Origin: Methylibium sp965279545
GTDB taxonomy: Bacteria; Pseudomonadota; Gammaproteobacteria; Burkholderiales; Burkholderiaceae_C
DNA length: 64,000 bases
Direction of reading: 5' to 3'
Assembly: GCF_965279545.1 (NCBI RefSeq)
Contig: NZ_OZ257250.1
Coordinates: forward strand, 1,860,001-1,924,000
Under the pieces are notes generated by a model. That model was not told where the DNA came from and searched no databases. It saw only the letters and a list, made by a program, of their open reading frames with translations. A program made the position numbers and the translations under genes. Shown in pieces: positions 45,998 to 54,947 of this stretch. Every line of letters begins with the position of its first letter. The stretch's first letter is position 1.

Positions 45998-47098
45998 GTG
46001 GCGCGCGCCTACAACTTCTCCGCCGGCCCGGCGACATTGCCGGAACCGGTGCTCGCTCAGGCCGCGGCCGAGATGCTCGACTGGCACGGCAGCGGCATGG
46101 GCGTGATGGAAATGAGCCACCGGGGCCGGGAGTTCGGCGAGATCTTCGCGCGCACCGAATCGCGGCTGCGCGAACTCCTCGCGGTGCCCGACGAGTTCAA
46201 GATCCTGTTCATGCAGGGCGGCGCGATCGCCGAGAACGCGATCGTGCCCCTGAACCTGTCGCGTGGTGGCGTGACCGACCACGTGATCACCGGCCTGTGG
46301 TCGATCAAGACGCACCAGGAAGCGCTGCGCTACGGCGAGGCGCGCATCGTGGCGAGCAACGAAGCCGCCGGCGCGGCCAACCACACCACCTTGCCTGCGC
46401 CGGCCGGCTGGCGGCTCAGCGCGAACGCGAGCTACGTGCACGTGTGCAGCAACGAGACGATCAACGGTGTCGAGATGCACGAACTGCCCGACCTGCGTGC
46501 GCTCGGCTGCGACGCGCCGCTGGTGGTGGACTGCTCGTCGCACATCGGCTCACGGCCCATCGACTGGTCGCGTGTCGGCCTGGCCTATGCCGGGGCGCAA
46601 AAGAACATCGGCCCTTCTGGCCTGACGCTCGTGTTCGTGCGCGAGGGCCTGCTCGGCCATGCGCTGCCGATCTGCCCGAGCGCCTTCGACTATTCGGTCG
46701 TCGCCGCCAATGGCTCGATGTACAACACACCGCCGACCTACGCGATCTACATCGCCGGCCTGGTGTTCGAGTGGATGGCGGCGCAAGGCGGCGTGGCCAC
46801 CATCGAGCAGCGCAACATCGAGAAGGCCGCTCTGCTGTACGCGGCGATCGACGGTTCGGGCTTCTACCTCAACCGCGTCGCCCGCGAGGGGCGATCGCGC
46901 ATGAACGTGCCCTTCTTCCTGCCCGACGATGCGCTCGATGCGCCCTTCCTGGCCGGCGCGCACGACCGCGGCCTGCTGCAACTGAAGGGCCACAAGAGCG
47001 TGGGCGGCCTGCGGGCGTCGATCTACAACGCCATGCCGCTGGCCGGCGTGCAGGCGCTGGTGGCCTACATGCGAGAATTTGCGCAACGCCATGGCTGA
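45998..47098 (+). CDS. serC: Phosphoserine aminotransferase
   Basis: 366 residues, GTG start (VARAYNFSAGPATLPEPVL). The PLP lysine is in YAGAQKNIGPSGL. It converts 3-phosphohydroxypyruvate to phosphoserine for serine and also acts in pyridoxal phosphate synthesis. It starts 7 bp after the DUF2059 stop and its own stop overlaps pheA by 8 bp. Confidence 0.97.
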   Translation: MARAYNFSAGPATLPEPVLAQAAAEMLDWHGSGMGVMEMSHRGREFGEIFARTESRLRELLAVPDEFKILFMQGGAIAENAIVPLNLSRGGVTDHVITGLWSIKTHQEALRYGEARIVASNEAAGAANHTTLPAPAGWRLSANASYVHVCSNETINGVEMHELPDLRALGCDAPLVVDCSSHIGSRPIDWSRVGLAYAGAQKNIGPSGLTLVFVREGLLGHALPICPSAFDYSVVAANGSMYNTPPTYAIYIAGLVFEWMAAQGGVATIEQRNIEKAALLYAAIDGSGFYLNRVAREGRSRMNVPFFLPDDALDAPFLAGAHDRGLLQLKGHKSVGGLRASIYNAMPLAGVQALVAYMREFAQRHG

Positions 47099-48203
47099 TT
47101 CCGCCGCCTCCGCCCTCGACCCCGCGTTGCTGAGCCTGCGCCAGCAAATCGATGCCGTCGACCGCGAGTTGCTGGTGCTGCTCAATCGCCGCGCCGCGCT
47201 GGCACAGGAGGTCGGCGGCATCAAGAAGCGCGAGGGCTCGGTGGTGTTCCGGCCGGAACGCGAGGCGCAGGTGATCGATGGCCTGAAGGCGGCGAACCCC
47301 GGTCCGCTGCAGACCGACAGCGTGGCGCCGATCTGGCGCGAGATCATGTCGGCCTGCCGGGCGCTCGAAACCCCGACCCGCGTCGCCTACCTCGGCCCGG
47401 CCGGCACCTTCAGCGAACTGGCCGCGCTGGGCTACTTCGGCAGTTCGATCGTGCGGGTGCCCTGCGCCAGCATCGACGAGGTGTTCCGCACCACCACGGC
47501 GGCCGCGGCCGACTTCGGCGTCGTCCCGGTCGAGAACTCGACGGAAGGCGTGGTGGCACGCTCGCTGGACCTGCTGCTCACGACACCGCTGTTCCTGATC
47601 GGCGAGACCAGCCTGTTCGTGCGCCACAACCTGCTGCGCCAGGCGAACTCGCTGGCCGGCATCAAGGCGGTCTGCGCCCACCCGCAGGCGCTGGCGCAAT
47701 GCCACGGCTGGCTCAGCTACCACCTGCCCGACGTCGAGCGCCGCCCGGTGGCGAGCAATGCCGAAGGCGCACGGCTCGCCTCGCTGGACCCGACGCTGGC
47801 CGCCGTGGCGAGCGAACGCGCCGGCAGCGAGTTCGGCCTGCACGTGGTGGCGCCGGCCATCCAGGACGACCCGCACAACCGCACGCGCTTCGTGATCGTC
47901 ACGCACCCCGATCGGCATCCGCAGCCCAAGGCCTCCGGCCACGACTGCACGAGCCTCGTCGTCTCGGTCAACAACCGGCCCGGCGCGGTGCACGACATGC
48001 TGGTGCCACTGAAGCAGCATGGCGTGTCGATGACGCGCTTCGAGTCGCGCCCCGCACGCAGCGCCGATCAATGGGAGTACTACTTCTACATCGACCTGCA
48101 AGGCCACCCCGACGAGCCGGCCGTCGCCGCGGCACTGGCCGAGCTGCGCGCGGCCTGCTCCTTCTTCAAGCTGTTGGGCACCTACCCGCTCGACGTTCAC
48201 TGA
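47091..48203 (+). CDS. pheA: Bifunctional chorismate mutase/prephenate dehydratase (P-protein)
   Basis: 370 residues. Residues 1-95 are an AroQ chorismate mutase (LRQQIDAVDRELLVLLNRRA), 100-280 the prephenate dehydratase (RVAYLGPAGTFSE, VVPVENSTEGVV) and 285-370 an ACT domain (SLVVSVNNRPGAVHDMLVPL; ESRPARS) for phenylalanine feedback. It is the second gene of the serC-pheA-tyrA-aroA pathway operon. Confidence 0.97.
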   Translation: MADSAASALDPALLSLRQQIDAVDRELLVLLNRRAALAQEVGGIKKREGSVVFRPEREAQVIDGLKAANPGPLQTDSVAPIWREIMSACRALETPTRVAYLGPAGTFSELAALGYFGSSIVRVPCASIDEVFRTTTAAAADFGVVPVENSTEGVVARSLDLLLTTPLFLIGETSLFVRHNLLRQANSLAGIKAVCAHPQALAQCHGWLSYHLPDVERRPVASNAEGARLASLDPTLAAVASERAGSEFGLHVVAPAIQDDPHNRTRFVIVTHPDRHPQPKASGHDCTSLVVSVNNRPGAVHDMLVPLKQHGVSMTRFESRPARSADQWEYYFYIDLQGHPDEPAVAAALAELRAACSFFKLLGTYPLDVH

Positions 48204-48217
48204 GCGCCTGCGCCTTC

Positions 48218-49102
48218 ATGTTCAATCAACTCGGCGTGATCGGATGCGGCCTGATGGGCGGCTCGTTCGCGCTCGCGCTCAAACGGGCCGGCCTCGTCAA
48301 GCGGGTGGTCGGCTACAGCAAGTCGCCCTCGACCACCGAGAAGGCCAGGAAGCTCGGCGTGATCGACACCGCCGCAGAGTCGGCGCTGCAGGCGGTCTCG
48401 GGCTCCGACCTGGTGCTGCTGGCCGTACCGGTGGCGGCGACCGAGGCGACGCTCAAGGCGATCCGCCATCTGGTCGAGCCCGGCGTGATGCTGATGGACG
48501 TCGGCAGCACCAAGCGCGACGTGGTCGACGCGGCCCGCCGTGTGCTGAAGGACAAGGTCGGCTGCTTCGTGCCGGCGCACCCCGTCACCGGCAAGGAGGT
48601 CTCCGGCATCGAGAACGCCGACGCCCACCTCTATGCCAACCGCCAGGTGATCCTGACGCCGCTGGTGCAGACCGACGCCGCGCTGGTGCAGAAGGCCACC
48701 GACGTCTGGGCCGCGATCGGCTGCCAGGTGCTCAAGATGAGCCCGGAGAACCACGACGCCGCGTTCGCGGCCGTCAGCCACCTGCCGCACCTGCTGGCCT
48801 TCGCGTACTTCGCGTCGGTCGCCAAGCAGCCGGCCGGACGCGACTTTCTCTCGCTGGCCGGCCCGGGCTTTCGCGACTTCACCCGCATCGCCGCCAGCGA
48901 CCCGGTGATGTGGCGCGACGTGCTGATGAGCAACCGCGAAGAGATCCTGAAGCAGTCGCAGCGCTTTCGCCACACGCTGGACGCGCTCGAGCACGTGATG
49001 AAGCTCGGCAACAGCGAGGCGCTCGAGGACCTGATCCGCAACGCTTCGGAGATGCGCGCCGGCTGGCAGATGAGCAGCCCGAAGCCGGGCGGCAGCCGCT
49101 GA
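48218..49102 (+). CDS. tyrA: Prephenate dehydrogenase
   Basis: 294 residues. The NAD-binding GVIGCGLMGGSFALAL opens the protein; the central helices include HPVTGKEVSGIENAD and AVSHLPHLLAF, where H residues bind the substrate. It makes 4-hydroxyphenylpyruvate for tyrosine. No fused mutase or ACT domain is present. It lies 14 bp after pheA and 2 bp before the aroA GTG. Confidence 0.95.
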   Translation: MFNQLGVIGCGLMGGSFALALKRAGLVKRVVGYSKSPSTTEKARKLGVIDTAAESALQAVSGSDLVLLAVPVAATEATLKAIRHLVEPGVMLMDVGSTKRDVVDAARRVLKDKVGCFVPAHPVTGKEVSGIENADAHLYANRQVILTPLVQTDAALVQKATDVWAAIGCQVLKMSPENHDAAFAAVSHLPHLLAFAYFASVAKQPAGRDFLSLAGPGFRDFTRIAASDPVMWRDVLMSNREEILKQSQRFRHTLDALEHVMKLGNSEALEDLIRNASEMRAGWQMSSPKPGGSR

Positions 49103-49104
49103 GC

Positions 49105-51129
49105 GTGGCGACGCCCCGGGCCTTCCTCGACATCCCCCCGCTCCAGGCCGCGGGCGGCACGGTGCGGCTGCCCGGCTCCAAGAGCATCTCCAACCGGGTG
49201 CTGCTGCTGGCCGGCCTGTGCGCCGGCCGCACCCGGGTGCTCGATCTGCTCGACTCCGACGACACGCGCGTGATGCTGGACGCGCTGCGCACCTTGGGCT
49301 GCCGGATCGAAGCCGACGGCGCGGCGCTCGCCGTCACCGGCCTCGGCGGCCGGCTGGCGGTGCGCGAGGCCAGCCTGTTCCTCGGCAATGCCGGCACCGC
49401 GATGCGGCCGCTGGCCGCCGCGCTGGCGCTGCTGGCCGCCGACCAGGGCGGCCGTTTCGAACTCAGCGGCGTGCCGCGCATGCACGAGCGGCCGATCGGC
49501 GACCTGGTCGATGCACTGCGCCCGCTGGGCTGCACGATCACCTGCCTGGGCAGCGAAGGCTATCCGCCGCTGCGGCTGGAACGCGGCACGCTGAAGCTGG
49601 ACGCGCCGATCCGCGTGCGCGGCGACGTCTCCAGCCAGTTCCTGACGGCGCTGCTGATGGCGCTGCCGCTGGTGGCCGCGCAGCGGTCGATCACGATCGA
49701 GGTCGACGGCGAACTGATCTCCAAGCCCTACATCGAGATCACGCTGGCGCTGCTGGCGCGCTTCGGCATCACGGTGCAGCGTGAAGGCTGGCAACGCTTC
49801 GTCATCCCGCAGGGCAGCGCCTACCGCTCACCGGGCGAGATCGCGGTCGAGGGTGACGCCTCGTCGGCGTCGTATTTCATCGCCGCCGGGGCCATGGCCG
49901 CCGCCGCTGCGCCGCTGCGCATCGAGGGCGTCGGCTCGGCGTCGATCCAGGGCGACATCCGCTTCGTCGATGCCGCCCGGGCCATGGGCGCCGACATCGC
50001 CGAGGAGCCGAACGCGCTGGTGGTGCGCCGCGGCGCGTGGCCGTTGAGGTCGATCACGCTCGACTGCAACCACATCCCGGACGCCGCGATGACGCTGGCG
50101 GTGATGGCGCTGTATGCCGCCGGCACCACGCGCCTGACCAACATCGCGAGCTGGCGCGTCAAGGAGACCGATCGCATCGCCGCAATGGCCATCGAACTGC
50201 GCAAGTTCGGCGCGACGGTGCTCGAAGGCGCCGACTTCATCGAGGTCACACCGCCTGCCCGCTGGCGGGCCGCGGCGATCCACACCTACGACGACCACCG
50301 CATGGCGATGTGCGCCTCGCTGGCGGCCTTCAATCCGCTGGCGGGCGGCGACGTGCCGGTGCGTATTCTCGACCCGCGCTGCGTCAACAAGACCTTCCCC
50401 GGCTACTTCGACGCCCTGTTCGGCGTGGCCGCCTCCGGACACGATCGCATCCCGGTGCTGACCGTCGACGGGCCGACCGCCTCCGGCAAGGGCACGCTCG
50501 GCAGTGCACTCGCCGAGCGGCTGGGCTACCACCATCTCGACTCCGGCGCGCTCTACCGGGCCACGGCCCTGGCCGCGCTGCGCCAGGGCGTGCCGGCCGG
50601 CGACGAAGCCGGCGTCGCGGCCATCGCGCGCGCGCTGCCACTGCGCTTCGAGAGCCAGCAGGCACTGCTGGCCGGCGAGGATGTCAGCGATGAACTGCGC
50701 CACGAAGCGGTCGGCAGCCTGGCCTCGCAGATCGCCGCCCTGCCCGCGGTACGCCAGGCCCTGGTCGAGTTGCAACTCTCGTTCCGCCGCCTGCCCGGCC
50801 TGGTGGCGGACGGGCGCGACATGGGCACGGTCATCTTCCCCGGCGCGGCGCTCAAGGTCTTTCTCACCGCGAGCAGCGAGCAGCGCGCGGGGCGACGGCA
50901 TAAGCAGTTGATTTCAAAGGGGATTTCGTCTAATATCGAAAACCTCCGAGCCGACTTGGAGGCGCGCGACGCCCGCGACCAGAATCGCAGCGTGGCGCCC
51001 TTGAAGCCGGCCCAGGATGCCCGGTTGCTCGACAACTCGGCCCTGTCCGTCGAAACCTCGGTGGATCAGGTGCTGGATTGGTGGGATGCCGTGCAGCCCT
51101 TCGGTTCTCGCGCTCCGCACGAAGACTGA
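49105..51129 (+). CDS. aroA-cmk: AroA-cytidylate kinase fusion (EPSP synthase / CMP kinase)
   Basis: 674 residues from GTG (VATPRAFLDIPPLQ). Residues about 1-440 are EPSP synthase: LPGSKSISNRVLLLAGL, LGNAGTAMRPL, SSQFLTALLMALPL and TYDDHRMAMC. Residues about 450-665 are cytidylate kinase with P-loop VDGPTASGKGTLGSALAERL, HHLDSGALYRATAL and the DGRDMGTVIFP motif. No stop separates them, and no internal ribosome-binding site is evident. The fusion links aromatic synthesis to nucleotide metabolism in one chain, apparently inherited from the usual aroA-cmk-rpsA gene order. Confidence 0.95.
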   Translation: MATPRAFLDIPPLQAAGGTVRLPGSKSISNRVLLLAGLCAGRTRVLDLLDSDDTRVMLDALRTLGCRIEADGAALAVTGLGGRLAVREASLFLGNAGTAMRPLAAALALLAADQGGRFELSGVPRMHERPIGDLVDALRPLGCTITCLGSEGYPPLRLERGTLKLDAPIRVRGDVSSQFLTALLMALPLVAAQRSITIEVDGELISKPYIEITLALLARFGITVQREGWQRFVIPQGSAYRSPGEIAVEGDASSASYFIAAGAMAAAAAPLRIEGVGSASIQGDIRFVDAARAMGADIAEEPNALVVRRGAWPLRSITLDCNHIPDAAMTLAVMALYAAGTTRLTNIASWRVKETDRIAAMAIELRKFGATVLEGADFIEVTPPARWRAAAIHTYDDHRMAMCASLAAFNPLAGGDVPVRILDPRCVNKTFPGYFDALFGVAASGHDRIPVLTVDGPTASGKGTLGSALAERLGYHHLDSGALYRATALAALRQGVPAGDEAGVAAIARALPLRFESQQALLAGEDVSDELRHEAVGSLASQIAALPAVRQALVELQLSFRRLPGLVADGRDMGTVIFPGAALKVFLTASSEQRAGRRHKQLISKGISSNIENLRADLEARDARDQNRSVAPLKPAQDARLLDNSALSVETSVDQVLDWWDAVQPFGSRAPHED

Positions 51130-51247
51130 AGGCCCCAGGCCCGCTGCTTCCCCTCAGCACTGCAAGGTGCGCTGAAGCGGCGGTTCTTTCAACCTAACCC
51201 GCCACGCGAGTGGCAAATCGCCGGAACGCCGGCCTCAGGAAACCCCA
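51130..51247 (+). promoter_or_regulatory. Leader region of rpsA
   Basis: This 118-bp gap precedes rpsA and should hold its promoter and translational leader. No clear -35/-10 or ligand-binding structure is recognised. Confidence 0.3.
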
Positions 51248-52963
51248 ATGAGTCAAACCGCAACTGCCTCGTCGCAAGGCATGGAATCGTTCGCCGCCCT
51301 GTTCGAGGAGTCGCTGAAGCGCTCCGACATGCGCGCCGGCGAAGTGATCACCGCCGAGGTGGTCCGCATCGAGCACAGCTTCGTGGTCGTCAATGCCGGC
51401 CTCAAGAGCGAAGCCTATGTGGCGATCGAGGAATTCAAGAACGACACGGGCGAGCTCGAAGTCCAGGTCGGCGACTTCGTCTCCGTCGCGATCGACGCGA
51501 TCGAGAACGGCTACGGCGACACCATCCTGTCGCGCGACAAGGCCAAGCGCCTCGCATCGTGGATGTCGCTCGAGACCTCGCTCGAGTCCGGCGACTTCGT
51601 CACCGGCACCGTCAACGGCAAGGTCAAGGGCGGCCTGACCGTGCTGGTCAACGGCATCCGCGCCTTCCTCCCCGGCTCCCTGCTCGACACGCGTCCGGTC
51701 AAGGACATGACGCCGTTCGAAGGCAAGACGATGGAATTCAAGGTCATCAAGCTCGACCGCAAGCGCAACAACGTCGTGCTGTCGCGCCGTGCCGTGGTCG
51801 AGGCCTCGATGGGCGAAGAGCGCGCCAAGTTGCTCGGCACGCTGCGCGAAGGCGCCTTCGTCAACGGCGTGGTCAAGAACATCACCGAGTACGGCGCGTT
51901 CGTCGACCTCGGCGGCATCGACGGCCTGCTGCACATCACCGACATGGCCTGGCGCCGCGTGCGCCACCCGAGCGAGGTGGTCACGGTCGGCCAGGAGCTG
52001 ACCGCCAAGGTGCTGAAGTTCGACGCCGAGAAGAACCGCGTCTCGCTGGGCCTCAAGCAGATGGGCGACGACCCCTGGGTCGGCGTCTCGCGCCGCTACC
52101 CGACCGGCACCCGCCTGTTCGGCAAGATCACCAACATCGCCGACTACGGCGCCTTCGTCGAGATCGAGCCGGGCATCGAAGGCCTGGTCCACGTCTCGGA
52201 GATGGACTGGACCAACAAGAACATCGCCCCGTCCAAGCTCGTCACGCTGGGCGAAGAGGTTGAGGTCATGGTGCTCGAGATCGACGAGGACAAGCGCCGC
52301 ATCAGCCTGGGCATGAAGCAGTGCAAGGCCAACCCCTGGGACGAGTTCGCGCAGAACCACAAGCGCGGCGACAAGCTCAAGGGCCCGGTCAAGTCGATCA
52401 CCGACTTCGGCGTGTTCGTCGGCCTGGCGGCCGGCATCGACGGCCTGGTGCACCTGTCCGACCTGTCCTGGCACGAGCCGGGTGAGGCCGCGGTGCGCAA
52501 CTACAAGAAGGGCCAGGAAGTCGAGGCTCTCGTGCTGGCGATCGACGTCGAGCGCGAGCGCATCTCGCTGGGCATCAAGCAGCTCGACGGCGACCCGTTC
52601 GCCACCTACACCTCGGTCAACGACCGCGGCATGACGGTGACGGGCAAGGTCAAGACGGTCGACGCGCGCGGCGCCGAGATCCAGCTGACCGACGACGTGA
52701 CCGGCTACCTGCGCGCCAGCGAGATCTCCCGCGACCGCGTGGAAGACGCACGCAACGTGCTGAAGGAAGGCGACGAAGTCACCACCCTGATCATCAACGT
52801 CGACCGCAAGACGCGCTCGATCCAGTTGTCGATCAAGGCCAAGGACAACGTCGACAACCAGGAAGCGATGCAGCGCCTGGCCCAGTCGTCCGAGCGCGAG
52901 AACGCCGGCACCACGAGCCTCGGCGCCCTGCTGAAGGCCAAGCTGGACCAGAACAACTCCTGA
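51248..52963 (+). CDS. rpsA: Ribosomal protein S1
   Basis: 571 residues with six S1 RNA-binding repeats; typical cores are YGAFVDLGGIDGLLHITDMAWRRV, YGAFVEIEPGIEGLVHVSEM and FGVFVGLAAGIDGLVHLSDL. S1 unfolds mRNA on the 30S subunit. The length and repeat number are standard for proteobacteria. Confidence 0.98.
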   Translation: MSQTATASSQGMESFAALFEESLKRSDMRAGEVITAEVVRIEHSFVVVNAGLKSEAYVAIEEFKNDTGELEVQVGDFVSVAIDAIENGYGDTILSRDKAKRLASWMSLETSLESGDFVTGTVNGKVKGGLTVLVNGIRAFLPGSLLDTRPVKDMTPFEGKTMEFKVIKLDRKRNNVVLSRRAVVEASMGEERAKLLGTLREGAFVNGVVKNITEYGAFVDLGGIDGLLHITDMAWRRVRHPSEVVTVGQELTAKVLKFDAEKNRVSLGLKQMGDDPWVGVSRRYPTGTRLFGKITNIADYGAFVEIEPGIEGLVHVSEMDWTNKNIAPSKLVTLGEEVEVMVLEIDEDKRRISLGMKQCKANPWDEFAQNHKRGDKLKGPVKSITDFGVFVGLAAGIDGLVHLSDLSWHEPGEAAVRNYKKGQEVEALVLAIDVERERISLGIKQLDGDPFATYTSVNDRGMTVTGKVKTVDARGAEIQLTDDVTGYLRASEISRDRVEDARNVLKEGDEVTTLIINVDRKTRSIQLSIKAKDNVDNQEAMQRLAQSSERENAGTTSLGALLKAKLDQNNS

Positions 52964-52998
52964 GTCCCGCGAAGGCTGGAGACCCTGCGGGGTTTCCA

Positions 52999-53041
52999 GC
53001 CTGTGCGCATGCCCTTCATCCGGGAGGGCATGCGCACAGGC
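52999..53041. terminator. 17-bp perfect hairpin downstream of rpsA
   Basis: Arms GCCTGTGCGCATGCCCT and AGGGCATGCGCACAGGC flank a 9-nt loop. A second hairpin with 8-bp arms (AGGCTGGA/TCCAGCCT) precedes it, overlapping by a few bases, so the two are mutually exclusive at the junction. No long T-run follows, so partial termination or RNA stability is likely. Confidence 0.65.
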
Positions 53042-53084
53042 CGTACCGTTTCGATGATGGCAACGAACGCAACCGCCCCACTCC

Positions 53085-53417
53085 ATGACCCGTTCCGATC
53101 TCGTGGCCCTGTTGGGTGAGCGCTTCAGCCAGCTGACCCACCGCGACACCGAATTCGCCGTCAAGACCATCCTTGACGCGATGAGCGATGCACTCGCGCG
53201 CGGACACCGCATCGAGATCCGCGGCTTCGGCAGCTTCTCGATCAACCGCCGCCCGCCGCGCATGGGCCGCAACCCGCGCTCCGGCGAACAGGTCGTGATC
53301 CCCGAGAAGCTCGTTCCGCATTTCAAGCCCGGCAAGGCCCTGCGCGAGGCCGTCGACGCACGCACGGCAGCGCTCGAGGCCGAGGCGCAGCAGGCACGCG
53401 ACGAACCTTCGGCCTGA
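53085..53417 (+). CDS. ihfB: Integration host factor subunit beta
   Basis: 110 residues: MTRSDLVALLGERFSQLTHR and the DNA-contact arm GSFSINRRPPRMGRNPRSGE with the conserved proline region. It bends DNA with IHF-alpha. IHF commonly assists sigma-54 promoters, such as those in the sulfur island. Confidence 0.97.
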   Translation: MTRSDLVALLGERFSQLTHRDTEFAVKTILDAMSDALARGHRIEIRGFGSFSINRRPPRMGRNPRSGEQVVIPEKLVPHFKPGKALREAVDARTAALEAEAQQARDEPSA

Positions 53418-53467
53418 GCCCTGGCGCGCACGGCCTGGCGGTGGCGCCGTCGCTAGAATCGTCGACG

Positions 53468-53788
53468 ATGCGTGCTCTCATCTGGCTCCTGCGAGCCGCC
53501 ATCTTCTTCGCGCTGTTCGCGTTCGCGCTGAACAACCAGCACGACGCGGCGCTCAAGTGGTTCTTCGGCCGCGAATGGCGCGCCCCGATGGTATTCATCG
53601 TGCTTGGTGCCTTCGGCCTGGGTTGCGCTCTTGGCATCTTCGCGATGCTGCCGAGTTGGTGGCAGCACCGGCGCGTCGCCCAGCAGCAGGGGCCGCGGAG
53701 CGAGACGGCAACCACGATGCTCGACGCCGACGCCGCTCGCGGCACCGAACCCGCCTTCCCCGAGCACCCTCCCCGCGATGGACTTTGA
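53468..53788 (+). CDS. lapA: Lipopolysaccharide assembly protein LapA
   Basis: 106 residues with two membrane helices (LLRAAIFFALFAFALNNQ; APMVFIVLGAFGLGCALGIF), the LapA layout. A TAGAAT -10-like element ends eight bases before the ATG. It works with LapB in controlling LpxC proteolysis and LPS assembly, and its end overlaps lapB by 11 bp. Confidence 0.85.
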   Translation: MRALIWLLRAAIFFALFAFALNNQHDAALKWFFGREWRAPMVFIVLGAFGLGCALGIFAMLPSWWQHRRVAQQQGPRSETATTMLDADAARGTEPAFPEHPPRDGL

Positions 53789-54947
53789 CCCGCTGACCAC
53801 GCTGCCACTGGCCCTGCTCGGCCTGATGGTGACCTTCGCGCTCGGCTGGCTGGCTTCGCGCTTCGACGTGCGCCAGTGGAAGCGCGAGCAGCAGGAGTCG
53901 CCGAAGGCCTACTACAAGGGGCTGAACCTGTTGCTCAACGAACAGCAGGACAAGGCGATCGACGCCTTCATCGAGGCCGTGCAGCATGACCCCGGCACCT
54001 CGGACCTGCACTTCGCGCTGGGCAACCTGTTCCGCCGCCGCGGCGAGTATGAGCGCGCGGTGCGGGTGCATCAACACCTGCTCGGCCGCGGCGACCTGCC
54101 CGCCACCGAGCGCGAACGCGCGCAGCATGCCCTGGCGCAGGACTACGTGAAGGCCGGCTTGTTCGACCGTGCCGAGGCGGCGTTCCGCGCCCTCGAAGGC
54201 ACCGCCTTCGCGACCGACGCGCGACTCGAGCTGCTGACGCTGCACGAGCGCTCGCGCGACTGGCATGCCGCCATCGAGACGGCACGCAAGCTCGAGGCCG
54301 CGGGTGCGGGCTCGTTCGCCAACCGCATGGCGCACTACAGCTGCGAGATCGCGCTGGAAGCCGACGCGCGCCGCCGGCCCGAGGAGGCTGATGCGGCATT
54401 GCGCAAGGCCCGCGAGGTGGCACCACAGGCTGCGCGGCCACGCGTCATCGCGGGCCAGCGCCACGCGCGCGCCGGCCAGCACCGTGAAGCCCTCGCTGCA
54501 TGGGGCGAGCTGCTCACCGCGCAGCCAGGTGCCTTCACGCTCGTCGCTTCGGACTACGCAAGCAGTGCCCTCGCCTGTGACGAGGCGGCCGATGCGCGAC
54601 TGCACCTGGAGGCTGCGTACGAACGGGTGCCGAGTCTCGACCTCGTGAATGCCCTGCTGCGGATCGAGACCGACCCGGCGGCGCGGCATGCCCGGCTGCG
54701 TCGGCACCTGCAGGCCCATCCGACCTTGTCCGCGGCGACGGCGCTGCTCAAGGAGCAGAGCGCGCAGGGCCTGGCGCCGTCGGCAACCGACGCAGAACAC
54801 CTGCTGCAGGTCACCGCGACCGCCGCGAAACCAAACCAACGCTACCGCTGCGCAGCCTGCGGCTTCGAGGCCCAGCATTACTTCTGGCAGTGCCCGGGCT
54901 GCCACAGCTGGGACAGCTACCCGCCGACGCGGCTGGAGGATCAGTGA
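53778..54947 (+). CDS. lapB: Lipopolysaccharide assembly protein LapB
   Basis: 389 residues: an N-terminal membrane helix (LALLGLMVTFALGWLASRF), about nine TPR units (YYKGLNLLLNEQQDKAIDAF; DLHFALGNLFRRRGEYERAV) and a C-terminal rubredoxin-like metal site (YRCAACGF, WQCPGCHSWDSYPP). LapB coordinates LPS synthesis with FtsH. Its stop overlaps the heptose-kinase start (GTGA). Confidence 0.93.
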   Translation: MDFDPLTTLPLALLGLMVTFALGWLASRFDVRQWKREQQESPKAYYKGLNLLLNEQQDKAIDAFIEAVQHDPGTSDLHFALGNLFRRRGEYERAVRVHQHLLGRGDLPATERERAQHALAQDYVKAGLFDRAEAAFRALEGTAFATDARLELLTLHERSRDWHAAIETARKLEAAGAGSFANRMAHYSCEIALEADARRRPEEADAALRKAREVAPQAARPRVIAGQRHARAGQHREALAAWGELLTAQPGAFTLVASDYASSALACDEAADARLHLEAAYERVPSLDLVNALLRIETDPAARHARLRRHLQAHPTLSAATALLKEQSAQGLAPSATDAEHLLQVTATAAKPNQRYRCAACGFEAQHYFWQCPGCHSWDSYPPTRLEDQ

